Of a DNA stretch of 64,000 nt, positions 53,801-62,710 are shown piece after piece; within the stretch, counting starts at the first letter, position 1, and each line of letters starts with the position of its first letter. The position numbers and the translations under genes are program-made. The notes beneath the pieces were generated by a model. It did not search any database. It was not told the origin of the DNA and saw nothing but the letters and a program-made list of their open reading frames with translations. This DNA is from Poriferisodalis sp965116245 (GTDB lineage Bacteria; Actinomycetota; Acidimicrobiia; Acidimicrobiales; Poriferisodalaceae): contig OZ220497.1 of assembly GCA_965116245.1 (NCBI GenBank), forward strand, positions 1,488,001 to 1,552,000, written 5' to 3'.

Positions 53801-55111
53801 ATGTCCGTATCGCAAACTCCGCCCGCTATTTCAGCCAGCACGTCCAGCACGTCAAGCACGCAAGCCAACACGGCCAGCTCCCGGCCTGGCGCTGCCGACC
53901 TTGTTGCCACCGACAGACGGAACGGGATACCCGCCGGAGCGGCTTTGATGGCTGGAGCGCTTGGACTGGTGCTAGCGATTGTGCTCAACTCACAGCAACT
54001 ATTGACGGAGGCTCGCCAGAAGTCGTTCGGCTGGGAGCGCGATGTCTCAGTAGCAGTCTGGGAGCCAGTCGAGGGAGCGGCCAGCGCTGCGGGCTTGCAT
54101 CTGCCGCGACTGTGGGCTGATGAGGCCCTGGGTCGCCAGGTAACTGATCCTGGAGCCACCACCGCACCGCTTGACGCAAGCGGGCAGCCCGGCGAAGGCG
54201 AAGCCCTTGCTGGCGCAGGTACGGGCGATGCCTCCGTGGCGGATTCGCAGATAACCACTCAGCCGCCAGCGGGTGCGCCTAGCACCGACACCGATCTAGA
54301 TGCAGCGGCAGCGGCGGGTACCTCACCTGGCGGCCCAACGTCGGGGACCGGATCTGCCAGCAGCGCAGTATCGGGCCAAGGTCAGCAGCAGTCCCCAGAC
54401 GATGCCACCGATGCGGCAGCGGGTGCGCCTGCGGTTACGACGCCGTGGTTTCCCACGCCCAGCGATCCGATCGCGTTGCACATCATGGGCGACTCAATGG
54501 TGCAGTTTTTCGGTCACGTCATGGTGGGTCTTGCCGATGACACTGGCGTTATTGAGGCCACCTCGGAGCATCAGCTATCCAGCGGTCTGAGCCGACCTGA
54601 CTTCTACGACTGGCCGAGCCGCATTGTGGAATATCTGGCGGCCCAAGACCCCCACGCGGTCGTGCTTATGTTTGGAGGCAACGACGCGCAGGCAATCGCA
54701 GCGGATGGCCAGATCAAACGCCTCTTCTCAGATGCCTGGATGGAGGAATACTCGTCTCGGGTTGGCCACGTGATGGACTTAGTGACGACTGATCCAGACC
54801 GAGTGGTGCTCTGGGTGGGCCAGCCCATCATGGAAGATGAGGTCTACGACTCCCGGATGCAGCAGGTCAATGAGATTTTCTCAGCCGAAGCCGCCAAGCG
54901 GGACCGCGTTCGATACGTGGATACGCGCGAGCTATTCCGTGGGGCCGATGGCGGCTTCAGTCGTTACGTTGCCGATGCCGACGGGCAACTCACAGATGTA
55001 CGACTGTCCGATGGCGTACACCTAAGCACGGTCGGCGGGCGCTGGCTGTCTGAAGTGCTGCTGGATGAGCTGGGCGGCCTCATTGACTTGGAGTCGGGCG
55101 CGCCCTCGTGA
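53801..55111 (+). CDS. membrane-anchored SGNH/DUF459-type esterase-acyltransferase
   Basis: 436 aa. One membrane helix near residue 48-65 (AALMAGALGLVLAIVLN), a long Ala/Gly/Thr-rich low-complexity stretch (about 120-220), then an SGNH domain: nucleophile motif HIMGDSMVQFF, FGGNDAQ, and catalytic Asp/His in LSDGVHLSTVGGRWL. It probably passes the acyl group from the MBOAT protein to the polymer. It starts 21 bp after the MBOAT gene and overlaps the next SGNH gene by 4 bp. Confidence 0.88.
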   Translation: MSVSQTPPAISASTSSTSSTQANTASSRPGAADLVATDRRNGIPAGAALMAGALGLVLAIVLNSQQLLTEARQKSFGWERDVSVAVWEPVEGAASAAGLHLPRLWADEALGRQVTDPGATTAPLDASGQPGEGEALAGAGTGDASVADSQITTQPPAGAPSTDTDLDAAAAAGTSPGGPTSGTGSASSAVSGQGQQQSPDDATDAAAGAPAVTTPWFPTPSDPIALHIMGDSMVQFFGHVMVGLADDTGVIEATSEHQLSSGLSRPDFYDWPSRIVEYLAAQDPHAVVLMFGGNDAQAIAADGQIKRLFSDAWMEEYSSRVGHVMDLVTTDPDRVVLWVGQPIMEDEVYDSRMQQVNEIFSAEAAKRDRVRYVDTRELFRGADGGFSRYVADADGQLTDVRLSDGVHLSTVGGRWLSEVLLDELGGLIDLESGAPS

Positions 55112-56112
55112 GCCGAAGCACCTGGTGTCGCTATCGGATTGCTCACACAGCTTCAACGTCCGTTCCGATCCGGGTAGTGGTGTCGGTGCTGCTGGCAATA
55201 GCGGCCGCCACCGTTGGGGCACACACCGTCGCAGCCGAGACCGATGATGAAGCTCTTTCAGACACTGGCGAGACCCCAAACATTGCGCCACACCCAGACA
55301 CCGGGGAAAGCCCAGACACCGGGGAAGGCTCAGAATACCTCAAGCCTTATTCCACTAACGTAGCAGCGGCTGATCCCTGGGCAGAATCAGCCCGGCGCTG
55401 GCCCGATCCACTGGCAGAATCACAGTTGGGCACCGAGGCCGTCTATTACTGGTTCGCGCGAGCCGACCAGCGGTCATTGTTGCCATCGGCCACGGCGGAA
55501 CGGCCCTTGAACGTCTGGGCTGGAGGCGATTCAATGTCGGGTGGCCCCGTGTATGGCTTCCGACAGCTCATCCAAGACGATGAACGATTCCGGTTTACCG
55601 AGGAGATTCATATCTCCACGGGCGTGGTCACCGACTGGTTCTTTGACTGGGTTGACCACATGGTCAACGAAGTCGCCGAGGGCCCGTACGACGTCATCGT
55701 GTTGGCGATGGGGGCGAACGACAAGCAGCGCTTCCGAGAGCATCCGGACTCAGTGGGCGACGATGACTGGTCGCAGCGCTATCAACAGCGTGTTCACGAC
55801 ATAGTGGCTGCCGCGGCGCGGCCTGGCCGGTTGGTGATTTGGGTGGGTCTGCCTCCACTAGGCACCCGCTACCTGTCAGATTTACCGGGTCTCGTTAACC
55901 CCCTAGCTGCTGAGGCTGTTGCCGACGTGCCTGGCGCAATCTTCGTGGACGCCTTTGAGACAATGGCTGTAGATGGGGGTTATGCCAGGCGCCTCGGACC
56001 CGACCACGACAATCGCACCATCCGCACAACCGATGGTGTGCATTACACGCTGTACGGCGGTCTCGTGTTGACCGAGCCGATTCTGGCCGAAATAGATCAA
56101 CTAAGCGGCTGA
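55108..56112 (+). CDS. second SGNH/DUF459-type protein, secreted
   Basis: 334 aa, GTG start in a GTGA overlap with the preceding gene. Signal-like N-terminus (IRVVVSVLLAIAAATVGAHT), an acidic linker with PDTGE repeats from an 18-bp tandem duplication (55293-55328), then an SGNH domain: WAGGDSMSGGP, LAMGANDKQR, and catalytic TTDGVHYTLYGGLVL. Together with the previous two genes it forms a three-gene acyl-transfer unit. Two SGNH partners for one MBOAT suggests two acceptor sites or sequential steps. Confidence 0.88.
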   Translation: MSRSTWCRYRIAHTASTSVPIRVVVSVLLAIAAATVGAHTVAAETDDEALSDTGETPNIAPHPDTGESPDTGEGSEYLKPYSTNVAAADPWAESARRWPDPLAESQLGTEAVYYWFARADQRSLLPSATAERPLNVWAGGDSMSGGPVYGFRQLIQDDERFRFTEEIHISTGVVTDWFFDWVDHMVNEVAEGPYDVIVLAMGANDKQRFREHPDSVGDDDWSQRYQQRVHDIVAAAARPGRLVIWVGLPPLGTRYLSDLPGLVNPLAAEAVADVPGAIFVDAFETMAVDGGYARRLGPDHDNRTIRTTDGVHYTLYGGLVLTEPILAEIDQLSG

Positions 56113-56276
56113 CGCTGGCTCTCAAGTGATTGGGCACCCAAGCCCGTAGGCACTCAAGCGGCAGGCGCAGAGGCCGACAAGCGCCTACGCCAGCTAGTGC
56201 GGATGCAAGCCGATTTAGCCACCGGTTTCTGGCGACCGACTCTGGAGGCCGGACTTGGCGACTTGATTTTGGCGAA

Positions 56277-56363
56277 TCAGCCGCGGCCGCAGTTGGGGCG
56301 CTTGCCGTGATTGGCTTTGTTGCGGCGCGCCCGGAGCTTTCGCTTGTTGGTGCGCTTTGACAT
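56277..56363 (-). CDS. bL37-type micro ribosomal protein, 28 aa
   Basis: A 29-codon frame on the minus strand from ATG 56363 to TGA at 56277. It encodes MSKRTNKRKLRARRNKANHG, then KRPNCGRG. The very basic composition and the KANHGKRPN signature match bL37, the small protein found between domains of the 23S rRNA in mycobacterial ribosomes; mycobacterial bL37 is of similar size and ends in the same KANHGKRPN. The extra CGRG end differs. It is far below gene-caller cut-offs. Confidence 0.82.
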   Translation of the reverse strand: MSKRTNKRKLRARRNKANHGKRPNCGRG

Positions 56364-56529
56364 AGGTCACAGAGGCTAGCGGCACCGGGTCCCCGTTACT
56401 GGGTCCCGGTTGCTGGGTTACGGTTGCTGATGTTCCAGCTATTGGGCGGGTCCCGGTAACAAAAACTCGGTCACCGGGGTTGCTGTTGCGATGCCGCGCC
56501 TGGGCTGCGGCTAGTAGTCGGCGGCCAGC
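56364..56529. other. short spacer with degenerate GGGTCCCGGT-type repeats
   Basis: Several partial copies of GGGTCCCGGT and GGTTGCTGGG follow each other (about 56387-56480). No gene is seen. The repeats could form alternative hairpins upstream of the bL37 gene, whose promoter should lie here. Confidence 0.45.
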
Positions 56530-57669
56530 TCAGCCGACCGCGCCGATCGAGCGCAGCTTTTCAATGTCGTCTGTATCAAAGCCCCAGTCCACCAGCACAT
56601 CATCGGTGTGTTCACCCGGTGACGCTGGCGGCCGAGCGACAGCACCTGGAGTACGGCTGAAGCGAGGAGCTGGCGCTGGTTGCATCACGCCTTCGACCTC
56701 CACGAAGCTCTGGCGGGCCGCGTTGTGCGGGTGGTGGGGCGCCTCAGACAGGTCCAGCACCGGTGCGTAACAGACATCGGAACCGGACATGATCTCGTCC
56801 CATTCATCGCGGGTCTTGGTCTTGATCACCGCAGCGAGGCGAGCCCGCTTGTCGGCCCATGCCTCTCGGTCATTGCGGTCCGCCGTGGGTGCTTCGGTAA
56901 GCCCGGTCTTTTCCAGCAACTCTTCGTGGAACTTTCCTTCAATCGAGCCAACCGAGACGAACTTTCCATCAGAGGTTTCATATACGCCGTAGTAGTAGGC
57001 GCCGCCATCGAGGAAGTTGGACTCGCGCTCATCAGCCCAGCCACCCGACCCGTGAATGCCATAGATGGCGGCCATAAGTGACGCCGCACCCTCGGTCATG
57101 GCGGCATCCACTACCTGGCCTTGTCCGGATTCGCGTGTCTCCAGCAGAGCCGCGCACAAGCCGAAGGCCAAGTACATACCGCCGCCACCGAAGTCGCCCA
57201 CCAGGTTGAGCGGTGGACTCGGGGCCTGCTTGGGTCCAATGGCGTGCAGCGCACCAGTCAAAGCGATGTAGTTGATGTCGTGACCGGCTGCGTGAGCCAT
57301 CGGACCGTGCTGACCCCAACCCGTCATGCGCCCATAGACCAGCTTGGGATTGCGCGCCATGCAGTCCTGTGGCCCTAGGCCCAACCGCTCCGTTACACCT
57401 GGGCGAAAGCCCTCAATAAGCGCGTCTGCCTGCTCCACCAGTTTCAGAATCGTTTCAACGCCATCAGCCGATTTCAGATCTACTGCCAGCGAGCGTCGAC
57501 CTCGGTTGAGCACGTTGAACTTACGGCCCCGGTCAATGCCGAGATCTTCGGGTGTGATGCGATCAATGCGAATCACATCCGCGCCGAGATCAGCCAACAG
57601 CATGGCGCAGAACGGTCCTGGGCCGATACCGGCCAATTCGATCACCTTGATTCCCTGTAACGGTCCCAT
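56530..57669 (-). CDS. CaiB/BaiF-family alpha-methylacyl-CoA racemase-like protein
   Basis: 379 aa; GGAGG stands just before the ATG. Racemase-type landmarks: VIELAGIGPGPFCAMLLADLG, RGRRSLAVDLKS, EGFRPGVTERLGLG, the catalytic His region AGHDINYIALTGAL and catalytic Asp in VGDFGGGGMYLAFG. It equilibrates the 2-methyl stereocentre of branched acyl-CoAs for beta-oxidation. This agrees with the branched acyl-CoA mutase and thiolase genes of the window. Confidence 0.92.
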   Translation of the reverse strand: MGPLQGIKVIELAGIGPGPFCAMLLADLGADVIRIDRITPEDLGIDRGRKFNVLNRGRRSLAVDLKSADGVETILKLVEQADALIEGFRPGVTERLGLGPQDCMARNPKLVYGRMTGWGQHGPMAHAAGHDINYIALTGALHAIGPKQAPSPPLNLVGDFGGGGMYLAFGLCAALLETRESGQGQVVDAAMTEGAASLMAAIYGIHGSGGWADERESNFLDGGAYYYGVYETSDGKFVSVGSIEGKFHEELLEKTGLTEAPTADRNDREAWADKRARLAAVIKTKTRDEWDEIMSGSDVCYAPVLDLSEAPHHPHNAARQSFVEVEGVMQPAPAPRFSRTPGAVARPPASPGEHTDDVLVDWGFDTDDIEKLRSIGAVG

Positions 57670-57905
57670 TACTTCCTCCTGCCAGCCGACTCTTGGCCAG
57701 CCCTAGTGTCAGCCAATGTCAGCCAATTTGTAGGCCTATGTCTTAGTTGGCGCCTGTGAGGGACGCACACCCGACGGGGTGGAGTCTTACACGCAACGAC
57801 CGACAGCGCCGCCGAGCGCGATGGATCGCGCGGTTAGCGGTGACGGGCCGGAAGTGTCCAAGCCAAAGCCCGCTTGATGATGGCCCTCACTAGCCTCGCC
57901 CTGCG

Positions 57906-59015
57906 ATGGAGCGCTTTGGGTTCGTGGGCTTGCCCAATGCGGGAAAGTCGTCGTTGTTCAATTCGCTGGCCGGTGGTGGCGCTTTGGCTGCTCCATACGC
58001 CTTTGCCACAACCGATCCGAATGTAGGCGTGGCTCGGGTACCCGACGCTCGGCTTGACGCGCTCGCTCAGATGAGTGCAAGCCGCAAGGTGGTACCCACG
58101 ACTACCGAGTTCATTGACATCGGCGGGTTGGTGGAGGGCGCGAGCAAGGGAGAGGGTCTGGGCAACCGTTTCTTGGCGGGAATCCGCGAGGTGGATGCGA
58201 TTGTCTTCGTGCTTCGTGTCTTTGGCGACGAGGACGTGCCCGGTCCCACCGACCCGCTTGAGCACCTACGTATCGTTGAAACGGAGTTGACGCTCGCGGA
58301 CCTGGAGTCGGTTGAGTCCCGTATTGACCGGCGTCGCAAGGCCTCACGCAGCCAGCCCTCCGACTCCACGCTGAGCGAAGAGGTGACGGCATTGGAAGCG
58401 GCGTTGGTGCATCTCGAAGCAGGAACGCCGCTGTTTCGAGCTTGGCCGACCGCCGCCACGAACGACGGTCCCCAAGAGCACCCACACAGCGCGGCTCTGC
58501 GCAGCGAGTTCTTGCTGACAGACAAACCGGTTATGGCGGTGCTGAATCTCGATGAGGATCAGATTGAAGCTGCCGATGAGCTGGCAGCGCCCATACGCGC
58601 CGAACTACCGGGTGCCACAGTCTTACCGTTGTGTGTGCAGCTTGAAGCCGAAGCTGCGCAGCTTGATGCAACGGAACGGGCGGAGATGCTGGAGGGACTT
58701 GGCCTGGGAGCGGGAGCATTGGAGCGATTTGTGACCGCGGCGCACGGCTTGCTGGGATTGCGCACGTTTCTCACCACCGGTGCCAAGGAGTCTCGTGCAT
58801 GGACTTTCAGGGCTGGTTGGCGAGCACCGCAGTGCGCGGGGCGGATACACACCGATTTCGAACGCGGCTTCATTCGGGCCGAGGTGATTGATTGGACCGA
58901 GCTGCTTGAGCTGGGCTCTTGGACAGCGGCACGCGATGCTGGCCGGTTGCGCGTAGAGGGCAAGGACTACCCGATGCGCGATGGCGATGTCGTGGAGTTC
59001 CGCTTCAACGTGTGA
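57906..59015 (+). CDS. ychF: redox-regulated P-loop ATPase/GTPase
   Basis: 369 aa. Obg-family protein with ATP preference: P-loop GLPNAGKSS at residues 8-16, switch region IDIGGLVEGASKGEGLGN, base-recognition motif VLNLDE (in place of NKxD, as in YchF), coiled-coil insert and a C-terminal TGS domain ending MRDGDVVEFRFNV. It binds ribosomes and affects stress responses. It overlaps a possible GTG start of the next gene by 4 bp. Confidence 0.94.
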   Translation: MERFGFVGLPNAGKSSLFNSLAGGGALAAPYAFATTDPNVGVARVPDARLDALAQMSASRKVVPTTTEFIDIGGLVEGASKGEGLGNRFLAGIREVDAIVFVLRVFGDEDVPGPTDPLEHLRIVETELTLADLESVESRIDRRRKASRSQPSDSTLSEEVTALEAALVHLEAGTPLFRAWPTAATNDGPQEHPHSAALRSEFLLTDKPVMAVLNLDEDQIEAADELAAPIRAELPGATVLPLCVQLEAEAAQLDATERAEMLEGLGLGAGALERFVTAAHGLLGLRTFLTTGAKESRAWTFRAGWRAPQCAGRIHTDFERGFIRAEVIDWTELLELGSWTAARDAGRLRVEGKDYPMRDGDVVEFRFNV

Positions 59016-59017
59016 AC

Positions 59018-59359
59018 ATGGCTTGGTTGGCGTGCGGCGATTGCATCGTGGCAAGCCTCGAAATTGCTCGCTCTCGCTCGGATCGCCGTCGTGGCCTGTT
59101 GGGGCGCAGCGATGTAGCTGGAGCGTTGCTGATTGAGCGCTGCCGTTGGGTACACACCGTCGGTATGCGTTTTGAGATTGACGTGGCATACCTGGACGCG
59201 GGCCGACGCGTGCTCGACATTGTGACGATGCCGCCCGGCCGGATTGGATTGCCCCGCTTGAGTGCGCGTTCGGTGATTGAGGCCCGCGCTGGCGCATGTG
59301 AACGGTGGGGTGTCATAGTGGGTGACACTTTGGAAATCCGCCTAGACAAGACCAGATAG
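59018..59359 (+). CDS. DUF192 family protein
   Basis: 113 aa from ATG 59018; a GTG at 59012 overlapping the ychF stop (GTGA) is an alternative. DUF192 landmarks: ARSRSDRRRGLLGRSDVAGALLI, WVHTVGMRFEIDVAYLD, and the closing ARAGACERWGVIVGDTLEI. The family binds a small ligand of unknown identity. It sits in a run with ychF, rsmI and metG. Confidence 0.85.
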   Translation: MAWLACGDCIVASLEIARSRSDRRRGLLGRSDVAGALLIERCRWVHTVGMRFEIDVAYLDAGRRVLDIVTMPPGRIGLPRLSARSVIEARAGACERWGVIVGDTLEIRLDKTR

Positions 59360-59363
59360 TCAA

Positions 59364-60239
59364 ATGGGCGTGATCTCGCAGACCGCCGGGTCTGATTCAC
59401 GCGGGCCCGGGCGAAGCCCTGCGCTGTGGCTGGTAGCCACACCGATTGGCAATCTGGCGGATATTCCGCCCCGGGCGCTCAATGTGCTGAGCGACGTCTC
59501 ATTCGTAGCTTGTGAAGACACGCGACGCACGGGCCTCTTGCTGCAACGGCTGGGTGTCGCACGACGGCCGCTGCTGGCCCTGCATGCACACAACGAGGCC
59601 GCTGCTTGCGCTGCGGTCATCAAACGTCTTCAAGCAGGGGAGACGGCCGCCTACGTCACCGATGCCGGTATGCCCACGGTGTCGGATCCGGGGTGTCGGC
59701 TTGTCGCCGCTGCTGCAGCCGCCGACATTGGTGTCAGCGTTGTACCGGGTCCCTCAGCACCGGTCGCAGCGCTCGCCGTGTCGGGTTTACCTACCGATCG
59801 CTGGATGGTAGAGGGCTTCTTGCCGCGTAGTGGGCAGACTCGCGCCACGCGATTGGCGGGAATCGCTACAGCTTCGCACACCGTAGTGCTGTTTGAGTCT
59901 CCCCAGCGTTTGGGCGCGACGCTCGCTGAGCTGGTTCAGGTCTGCGGTCTTGCCCGTCCCGCCGTGGTGGTACGCGAGTTAACAAAGCTGCATGAGCAGG
60001 TGGAACGCGGCACGCTCGGCGAACTCGCCGCTCACTTCGCGGAGCCGACCCAAGGTGAGGTAGTTGTCGTCCTGGGCCCTGCAGCACCCACTGTCCCGAG
60101 CGATTACGAGATCCGCGCGGCACTACGGCGCGAGTTCGCCGACGGAGCTAGCACGCGAGACGCCGCGGCGTCCGTGGCGCGGCACCTCGGACTCAGCCGC
60201 AACCGCGTGTACCCGTTGGCAACCGAGTTGGCTCGCTGA
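59364..60239 (+). CDS. rsmI: 16S rRNA (cytidine1402-2'-O)-methyltransferase
   Basis: 291 aa. SAM-dependent tetrapyrrole-methylase fold: LVATPIGNLADIPPRAL, VACEDTRRTGLLL, YVTDAGMPTVSDPGCRLV, VVPGPSAPVAALAVSGL and FESPQRLGATL. It methylates C1402 of 16S rRNA in the decoding centre. It begins 4 bp after the DUF192 gene. rsmA, another 16S methyltransferase, is 3 kb further on. Confidence 0.95.
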   Translation: MGVISQTAGSDSRGPGRSPALWLVATPIGNLADIPPRALNVLSDVSFVACEDTRRTGLLLQRLGVARRPLLALHAHNEAAACAAVIKRLQAGETAAYVTDAGMPTVSDPGCRLVAAAAAADIGVSVVPGPSAPVAALAVSGLPTDRWMVEGFLPRSGQTRATRLAGIATASHTVVLFESPQRLGATLAELVQVCGLARPAVVVRELTKLHEQVERGTLGELAAHFAEPTQGEVVVVLGPAAPTVPSDYEIRAALRREFADGASTRDAAASVARHLGLSRNRVYPLATELAR

Positions 60240-60260
60240 GTCAGCCGAGAGACTCAGCCA

Positions 60261-60299
60261 TAGAAGCAGCCCCTAGAAGCAGCCCTTAGAAGGAGCCAG
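60261..60299 (+). repeat. 13-bp tandem repeat between rsmI and metG, three units
   Basis: Units of the form TAGAAGCAGCCCC start at 60261, 60274 and 60287. They lie in the spacer about 60-100 bp before the metG start. Confidence 0.85.
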
Positions 60300-60362
60300 A
60301 GTTCAACGAACCCACAGTTCCCGCTAGGCAGCCAGCGCGCTGATGCTCACTACCCTGCGGGC

Positions 60363-61862
60363 GTGGCTTCCTATTTCGTGACGACTCCGATCTACTACGT
60401 CAACGACGCGCCACACATCGGGCACGCCTACACGACGATCACTGCAGACGCGATTGCTCGTTGGAAACGTCTGTGCGGCGACGATGTCATGTTCCTCACC
60501 GGCACCGACGAACACGGTCTCAAGGTGCAGCGAGCGGCACAAGCGCGAGGCTGCACGCCTATTGAGTGGGCCGATCGCACTGTTGTCCGCTTTGAGGAAG
60601 CATGGCAGCAACTTGACATCTCAAACGATGACTTCATCCGTACTAGCGAACCCCGCCATCACCAAGCAGTTCGCCAGCTACTGCAAGCCTGCTACGACAA
60701 CGGCGATATCACCTTGCAAACATATGAGGGTCTGTACTGCGTGAGTTGCGAGGCGTATTACACCGAGGACGACCTGGATGACGGCGTTTGCCCCGTGCAT
60801 CGCCGCCCCGTGGAACACGTCACCGAGGAGAACTACTTTTTCTCGCTGAGCCGCTACGAAAAGCCATTGCTGGATTGGTACGAGGCCCATCCCGATTTCG
60901 TCTCCCCGGCGACCAAGCGCAACGAGGCTCTGGGGTTCATACGCAGCGGCCTGCAAGACTTTTCTATAAGTCGAACTTCGCTGGAGTGGGGCATCGAAAT
61001 TCCCTGGGACCCTAAACATGTGACCTACGTCTGGTTTGACGCACTAACCAACTACATCACCGCTGCTGGCTATGCCAGCGACGATGATCAGTTCGCGCAT
61101 CGCTGGCCCGGTACACACTTGATCGGTAAGGACATCCTCCGGTTCCATTGTGTGTATTGGCCAGCCATGTTGATGAGTGCTGGCCTGCTACCCCCTAAAC
61201 AAGTGTATGTACATGGCTTCTTGCTCGTGGGCGGCGAGAAAATGGCCAAGTCAGCACTCAATCAGATCGCCCCAGGAGACTTAGTAAACGACTTCGGCAG
61301 CGATGGCGTAAGACACCATTTCTTGCATGACCAGTCCTTCGGTCCCGATGGTGATTTCTCCTATGAAGCGATGGTGGCCCGATACAACGCTGATTTGGCG
61401 AACAACTTGGGCAACCTAATGAGCCGAGTCGCAGCCGTGGTCGGCCGTAAGTGCGGTGGCATCGGGCCAGCGCCTCGTGAGGACAGTCCGTTGGCTGATG
61501 CGGTAGCTGATTGTGTTAGTGAGACTGCCGACGCCTGGGAGCGCCTGGCGCCCTCCGATGCACTTGATGCCACTTGGCGCATCATCCGCGAGACCAACGC
61601 CATGCTTGAGGCAGCCGAACCGTGGAAGGCCGATCCGAGCCCTCAGGTCGACGCCGTGCTCGGCGACGCTCTTGAAGCATTGCGCATCTTGGCGGTGTTG
61701 GCGTGCGTGGCCGTGCCGCGCGGCTGTGAAGAGGTGTGGCGGCGCATAGGTATGGAGGGTTCGGTTACCGACCAGCGCTTGCCTCAGGCCGCGACCTGGG
61801 GGGGCTATCCCGGCGGTCTGGCTGTGCATACCGGCAAACCGATATATCCGCGCCTGCCATGA
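60363..61862 (+). CDS. metG: methionyl-tRNA synthetase
   Basis: 499 aa, GTG start. Class I signatures HIGH (in DAPHIGHAYTT) and KMAKS (in GGEKMAKSALNQI, a variant of KMSKS) are present, along with the zinc knuckle CVSCEAYYTE ... CPVHRRPV and the methionine-pocket stretch YVWFDALTNYIT. There is no C-terminal dimer domain, as is normal for this short type. Its stop overlaps the tatD start (ATGA). Confidence 0.96.
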   Translation: MASYFVTTPIYYVNDAPHIGHAYTTITADAIARWKRLCGDDVMFLTGTDEHGLKVQRAAQARGCTPIEWADRTVVRFEEAWQQLDISNDDFIRTSEPRHHQAVRQLLQACYDNGDITLQTYEGLYCVSCEAYYTEDDLDDGVCPVHRRPVEHVTEENYFFSLSRYEKPLLDWYEAHPDFVSPATKRNEALGFIRSGLQDFSISRTSLEWGIEIPWDPKHVTYVWFDALTNYITAAGYASDDDQFAHRWPGTHLIGKDILRFHCVYWPAMLMSAGLLPPKQVYVHGFLLVGGEKMAKSALNQIAPGDLVNDFGSDGVRHHFLHDQSFGPDGDFSYEAMVARYNADLANNLGNLMSRVAAVVGRKCGGIGPAPREDSPLADAVADCVSETADAWERLAPSDALDATWRIIRETNAMLEAAEPWKADPSPQVDAVLGDALEALRILAVLACVAVPRGCEEVWRRIGMEGSVTDQRLPQAATWGGYPGGLAVHTGKPIYPRLP

Positions 61863-62710
61863 ATGCCAGCCAAGAGACCCAAGCACAAGCGTTCAAAACA
61901 ACAGCGCTGGCTTCTGGCGAGGGGGCTGCTGGCAACAACGCCGCTGGCTGGGTCGACAGCCATTGCCACCTGGGCGACAGTGGAGCGGATCTCGTGGCGG
62001 AGGCACAGCGCAATGGCGTGGAGTGGGTGGTGGACATCGGCACCGATGTAGAACACAGCATCGCTGCGCTGGAGAGGGCCCGCACCCTGCCCGGCGTCGC
62101 CGCCACTATTGGGCTGCACCCCCACGATGCAGCCGACGCGCACGCCGCCCTGCCCGTTCTTGAGCAGTTGATGCGCGCTGGCGAGACGCCGGTGGCAATA
62201 GGCGAGTGCGGACTCGATTACCACTACGAGAACTCGGACCGGGCCATTCAACGCGAGGCATTCGCCGCCCAGATCGCGATGGCGCATCGCTACGGGCTGG
62301 CTCTAGTTATTCACAGCCGAGATGCCTGGGATGACACCTTCGATGTGCTTGATAGCGAGGGCGTGCCGGAGCGCACCTTGTTTCATTGCTTCACCGGTGG
62401 GCCCCCTGAGGCTCGTGCAGCACTTGAAAGAGGCGCATCACTTTCGTTCAGTGGCATCGTGTCGTTCCGCAACGCCGCTGAGATCCGCGACGCAGCAGCC
62501 ATTGTTCCCGCCGACCGCTATCTAGTCGAGACCGACGCGCCTTATCTGGCGCCCGTGCCGATGCGAGGCAAGCCGAACCGACCGAGCTGGGTGCGCATTG
62601 TGGGTGAAGCCGTAGCGGCCGCTCGCGGTATTCCAGCCGAGCAGGTCGCCTCTGAGACAACTGCCAATGCTGTGAGGCTCTTTGGACTGGACGAGCTCGC
62701 GGTGAAGTGA
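61859..62710 (+). CDS. tatD: TatD-family metal-dependent hydrolase/DNase
   Basis: 283 aa from ATG 61859, in a 4-bp overlap with metG; the longer open frame upstream is a shadow of metG. Metal ligands: VDSHCHLGD, GECGLDYHYENSD, VIHSRDAWDDT, FHCFTGG and VETDAPYLAPVP. About 45 extra residues precede the first ligand motif. TatD enzymes act as 3'-5' exonucleases. The metG-tatD-rsmA order is standard in actinobacteria. Confidence 0.94.
   Translation: MNASQETQAQAFKTTALASGEGAAGNNAAGWVDSHCHLGDSGADLVAEAQRNGVEWVVDIGTDVEHSIAALERARTLPGVAATIGLHPHDAADAHAALPVLEQLMRAGETPVAIGECGLDYHYENSDRAIQREAFAAQIAMAHRYGLALVIHSRDAWDDTFDVLDSEGVPERTLFHCFTGGPPEARAALERGASLSFSGIVSFRNAAEIRDAAAIVPADRYLVETDAPYLAPVPMRGKPNRPSWVRIVGEAVAAARGIPAEQVASETTANAVRLFGLDELAVK

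Noticed and set aside
56110..56310. Open frame continuing after the stop of the second SGNH gene
   Set aside because: It would need stop readthrough and shows no family resemblance.
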